From an uncultured Pelagibacteraceae bacterium (GTDB taxonomy: Bacteria; Pseudomonadota; Alphaproteobacteria; Pelagibacterales; Pelagibacteraceae), in the NCBI GenBank assembly GCA_902589725.1, contig CACITU010000002.1:62001-126000 (forward strand): DNA of 64,000 nt, in the 5' to 3' direction. The position numbers and the translations under genes are program-made. The notes under the pieces are model-generated. The model saw only the letters and a program-made list of their open reading frames with translations, was not told where the DNA came from and ran no database searches. How positions within the stretch are numbered: position 1 is the first letter of the stretch; every line of letters begins with the position of its first letter. This document shows positions 62,796-64,000 of this stretch, in pieces.

Positions 62796-63716
62796 CTAAA
62801 ACCATTTTTTATTTTCTTTTTCACAAAGTTCTTTCAGCCTTAGAGGATAATCTGTAAATATTCCATCTACACCATATTCAATCATCCGCATCATGTCGCT
62901 TTCTCTATTTACAGTCCAAGTATTTACCACTAGTCCATGATTGTGTGCTTCTTCAATATTTTTTTTTTTTATATCTTTGTAAAAAGGATGCCAAGCAATT
63001 CCACCTAAATTATTTATAACTTCTGGAATTTCACTGTTATTAAAAAATGGAATAAACCCCATCCAAGGTGAATTTTCATAAATATTTTTCCTTGTTTTTT
63101 TTAATTCTTGTTGTGTTGATAAATAACCTCTAGAAATTTTTGGTAATTGTAATTTAAATTCTTTTAAAACTCTCCAATCAAAGGAAGAAACTAAAATTCG
63201 ATCGCTTAAATTAGAGACTTCTATTTCTTGCTTTACAAGTTTTACAATCTCAATAGGTTCAGGAACTAGATTGCTAATTAATGGACTAGACTTAAATTCT
63301 AAATTAATTATTAAATCTTCAGTTTCATAAGATTTTAATAATTTAAATAATTTGTTTAAATTTGGTATTCTCTGGTTTTCTAAACTTTTTTGATTTAAAA
63401 ATCTTCTGCCATAACTAGATAATTTATTAACAGCTCCTATATCATAATTTAATAATTCTTTATAAGTTTTACTATTAATTTTCATATATTCATCTTCTAT
63501 CCAATTACCATCTAAGTCTTTAGTCTGATCTCTGTCTAAGAAAAAATCATGGGTAATTACTGGCACCGAATCTTTAGAAAATAAAATATCTACTTCTAAT
63601 CCACTAAAATTATTATCAAATAAATATTTGAAACTCTCTAAAGTATTTTCAGGAAGATCACCTCTAGCTCCTCGATGACCATAAATTTTTATATGATTTG
63701 GTTTACTTAAAATCAA
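62796..63716 (-). CDS. Glycerophosphodiester phosphodiesterase
   Basis: 306 residues. The GDPD motif GHRGARGDLPENTLESF, LEVDILFSKDSVPVITHD (metal Glu and Asp, His) and VNTWTVNRESDMMRMIEYGV, DGIFTDYPLRL identify the family. No signal peptide, so cytosolic. It hydrolyses glycerophosphodiesters to sn-glycerol-3-phosphate and an alcohol. The start is TTG at 63716; no ATG exists before the conserved HRG, and it lies 2 bp after the ugpC stop. Linkage to a glycerol-3-phosphate transporter supports use of imported phospholipid head groups as phosphorus or carbon source. Confidence 0.93.
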   Translation of the reverse strand: MILSKPNHIKIYGHRGARGDLPENTLESFKYLFDNNFSGLEVDILFSKDSVPVITHDFFLDRDQTKDLDGNWIEDEYMKINSKTYKELLNYDIGAVNKLSSYGRRFLNQKSLENQRIPNLNKLFKLLKSYETEDLIINLEFKSSPLISNLVPEPIEIVKLVKQEIEVSNLSDRILVSSFDWRVLKEFKLQLPKISRGYLSTQQELKKTRKNIYENSPWMGFIPFFNNSEIPEVINNLGGIAWHPFYKDIKKKNIEEAHNHGLVVNTWTVNRESDMMRMIEYGVDGIFTDYPLRLKELCEKENKKWF

Positions 63717-63718
63717 AT

Positions 63719-64000
63719 TTAATTAACTCTTTTGCCAGTACTTTTATCAAAAATATAATATTTATTGTTCTCCATATTTACTCTTAAATTAGAACCTTTT
63801 TCAACAGTTTGATTTCCTGGACACCTATAACAAAAGTCTTTTTTATTTTTCAATTGACCATAAACAATATTATCCGAACCAAGCTGTTCCACTAAGTCTA
63901 CTGTTAAATTAATTAAACCACTCTCAGATTGTACTAAATGCTCAGGTCTTATTCCTAATGTAACCTCACCCTCAAAGTCAGTATTAACATCTTTAATTTC
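63719..64000 (-). CDS. ugpC: sn-glycerol-3-phosphate ABC transporter ATP-binding protein, C-terminal part
   Basis: The last 93 residues are visible; the ATPase domain lies beyond the right edge. The tail contains GEVTLGIRPEHLVQ, VDLVEQLGSDNIVYGQLKNK and a terminal YIFDKSTGKRVN, the MalK/UgpC-type TOBE domain (pattern GIRPE). The neighbouring GDPD gene makes UgpC preferable to other MalK-like ATPases. It would energise import of glycerol-3-phosphate or glycerophosphodiesters. It ends 2 bp before the GDPD TTG start. Confidence 0.82.
   Translation of the reverse strand, partial: EIKDVNTDFEGEVTLGIRPEHLVQSESGLINLTVDLVEQLGSDNIVYGQLKNKKDFCYRCPGNQTVEKGSNLRVNMENNKYYIFDKSTGKRVN

Overview
The window is AT-rich, gene-dense DNA with very short spacers and many 1-14 nt gene overlaps. 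Its gene set is alphaproteobacterial: a ubiquinol-cytochrome c chaperone, an ETC-complex-I subunit, a zinc-free type MetRS, SdhE beside recG, the dgt/argS/nagZ/scpAB/tatABC/serS cluster, and an O-acetylhomoserine sulfhydrylase preceded by SAM-II plus SAM-V riboswitches. Together these point to a streamlined marine SAR11 (Pelagibacterales) genome. No rRNA, CRISPR array or insertion sequence is seen. Four tRNA genes are present: Glu-TTC, Pro-TGG, Ser-TGA and Lys-TTT.

Layout. 1-4.15 kb: bamE (partial) diverges from a bc1 chaperone gene with overlapping start codons. Then come rpmF-plsX-ihfA-merR-rpmG (no fabH between plsX and ihfA), chorismate mutase and ctaA. 4.2-9.2 kb: metY with its tandem riboswitch leader, divergent from rplM-rpsI, then argC, a tiny lipoprotein and hom. 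9.2-15.6 kb is the most accessory-looking part. It holds two permeases, a 514-bp non-coding stretch, a three-gene operon (two tiny membrane proteins and a one-domain alkyltransferase), a tyrosine recombinase with a strong promoter and an inverted repeat, a fused double glycosyltransferase, a GIY-YIG protein and tRNA-Glu.

15.7-20.3 kb: glpX, an SbmA/BacA-type transporter, a complex-I accessory subunit, tRNA-Pro, a zinc-ribbon membrane protein, nhaA and a glutathione peroxidase. 20.3-28.7 kb: a tightly overlapping leftward operon, rarD-mltB-rlpA-like-dacA-tmk-holB-metG-tatD-MBL hydrolase, joining cell-wall turnover, dTMP synthesis, clamp loading and Met-tRNA charging. 28.7-38.2 kb: tRNA-Ser, sdhE, recG, a DUF502 protein, an M48 protease, tRNA-Lys, tgt, a cyclophilin, coaD, gyrA and ssb. 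uvrA then diverges from ssb.

41-54.6 kb: a PuuD-domain protein, acetoacetate-CoA ligase, and a leftward block dgt-argS-(stub)-nagZ-scpA-scpB-tatA-tatB-tatC-serS-yajC-secD-secF covering chromosome segregation and both Sec and Tat export. 54.6-59.8 kb: erpA-xth, then a zinc regulon (znuC-znuB-zur-Ldh-family dehydrogenase, divergent from znuA) with two palindromic Zur-like operators and a long His-rich metal loop in ZnuA. 59.9-64 kb: a peroxiredoxin, a DsbA-like isomerase, a PhyH dioxygenase, a 2H phosphoesterase, a glycerophosphodiester phosphodiesterase and the end of ugpC.

Most genes are core housekeeping. The observations most worth a second look are the tandem SAM riboswitches, the recombinase/mini-alkyltransferase/glycosyltransferase segment, a Tgt that has lost two of four zinc ligands, an RlpA-like protein without the catalytic Asp motif, the 2-nt overlap of two divergent start codons, and the zinc regulon architecture.
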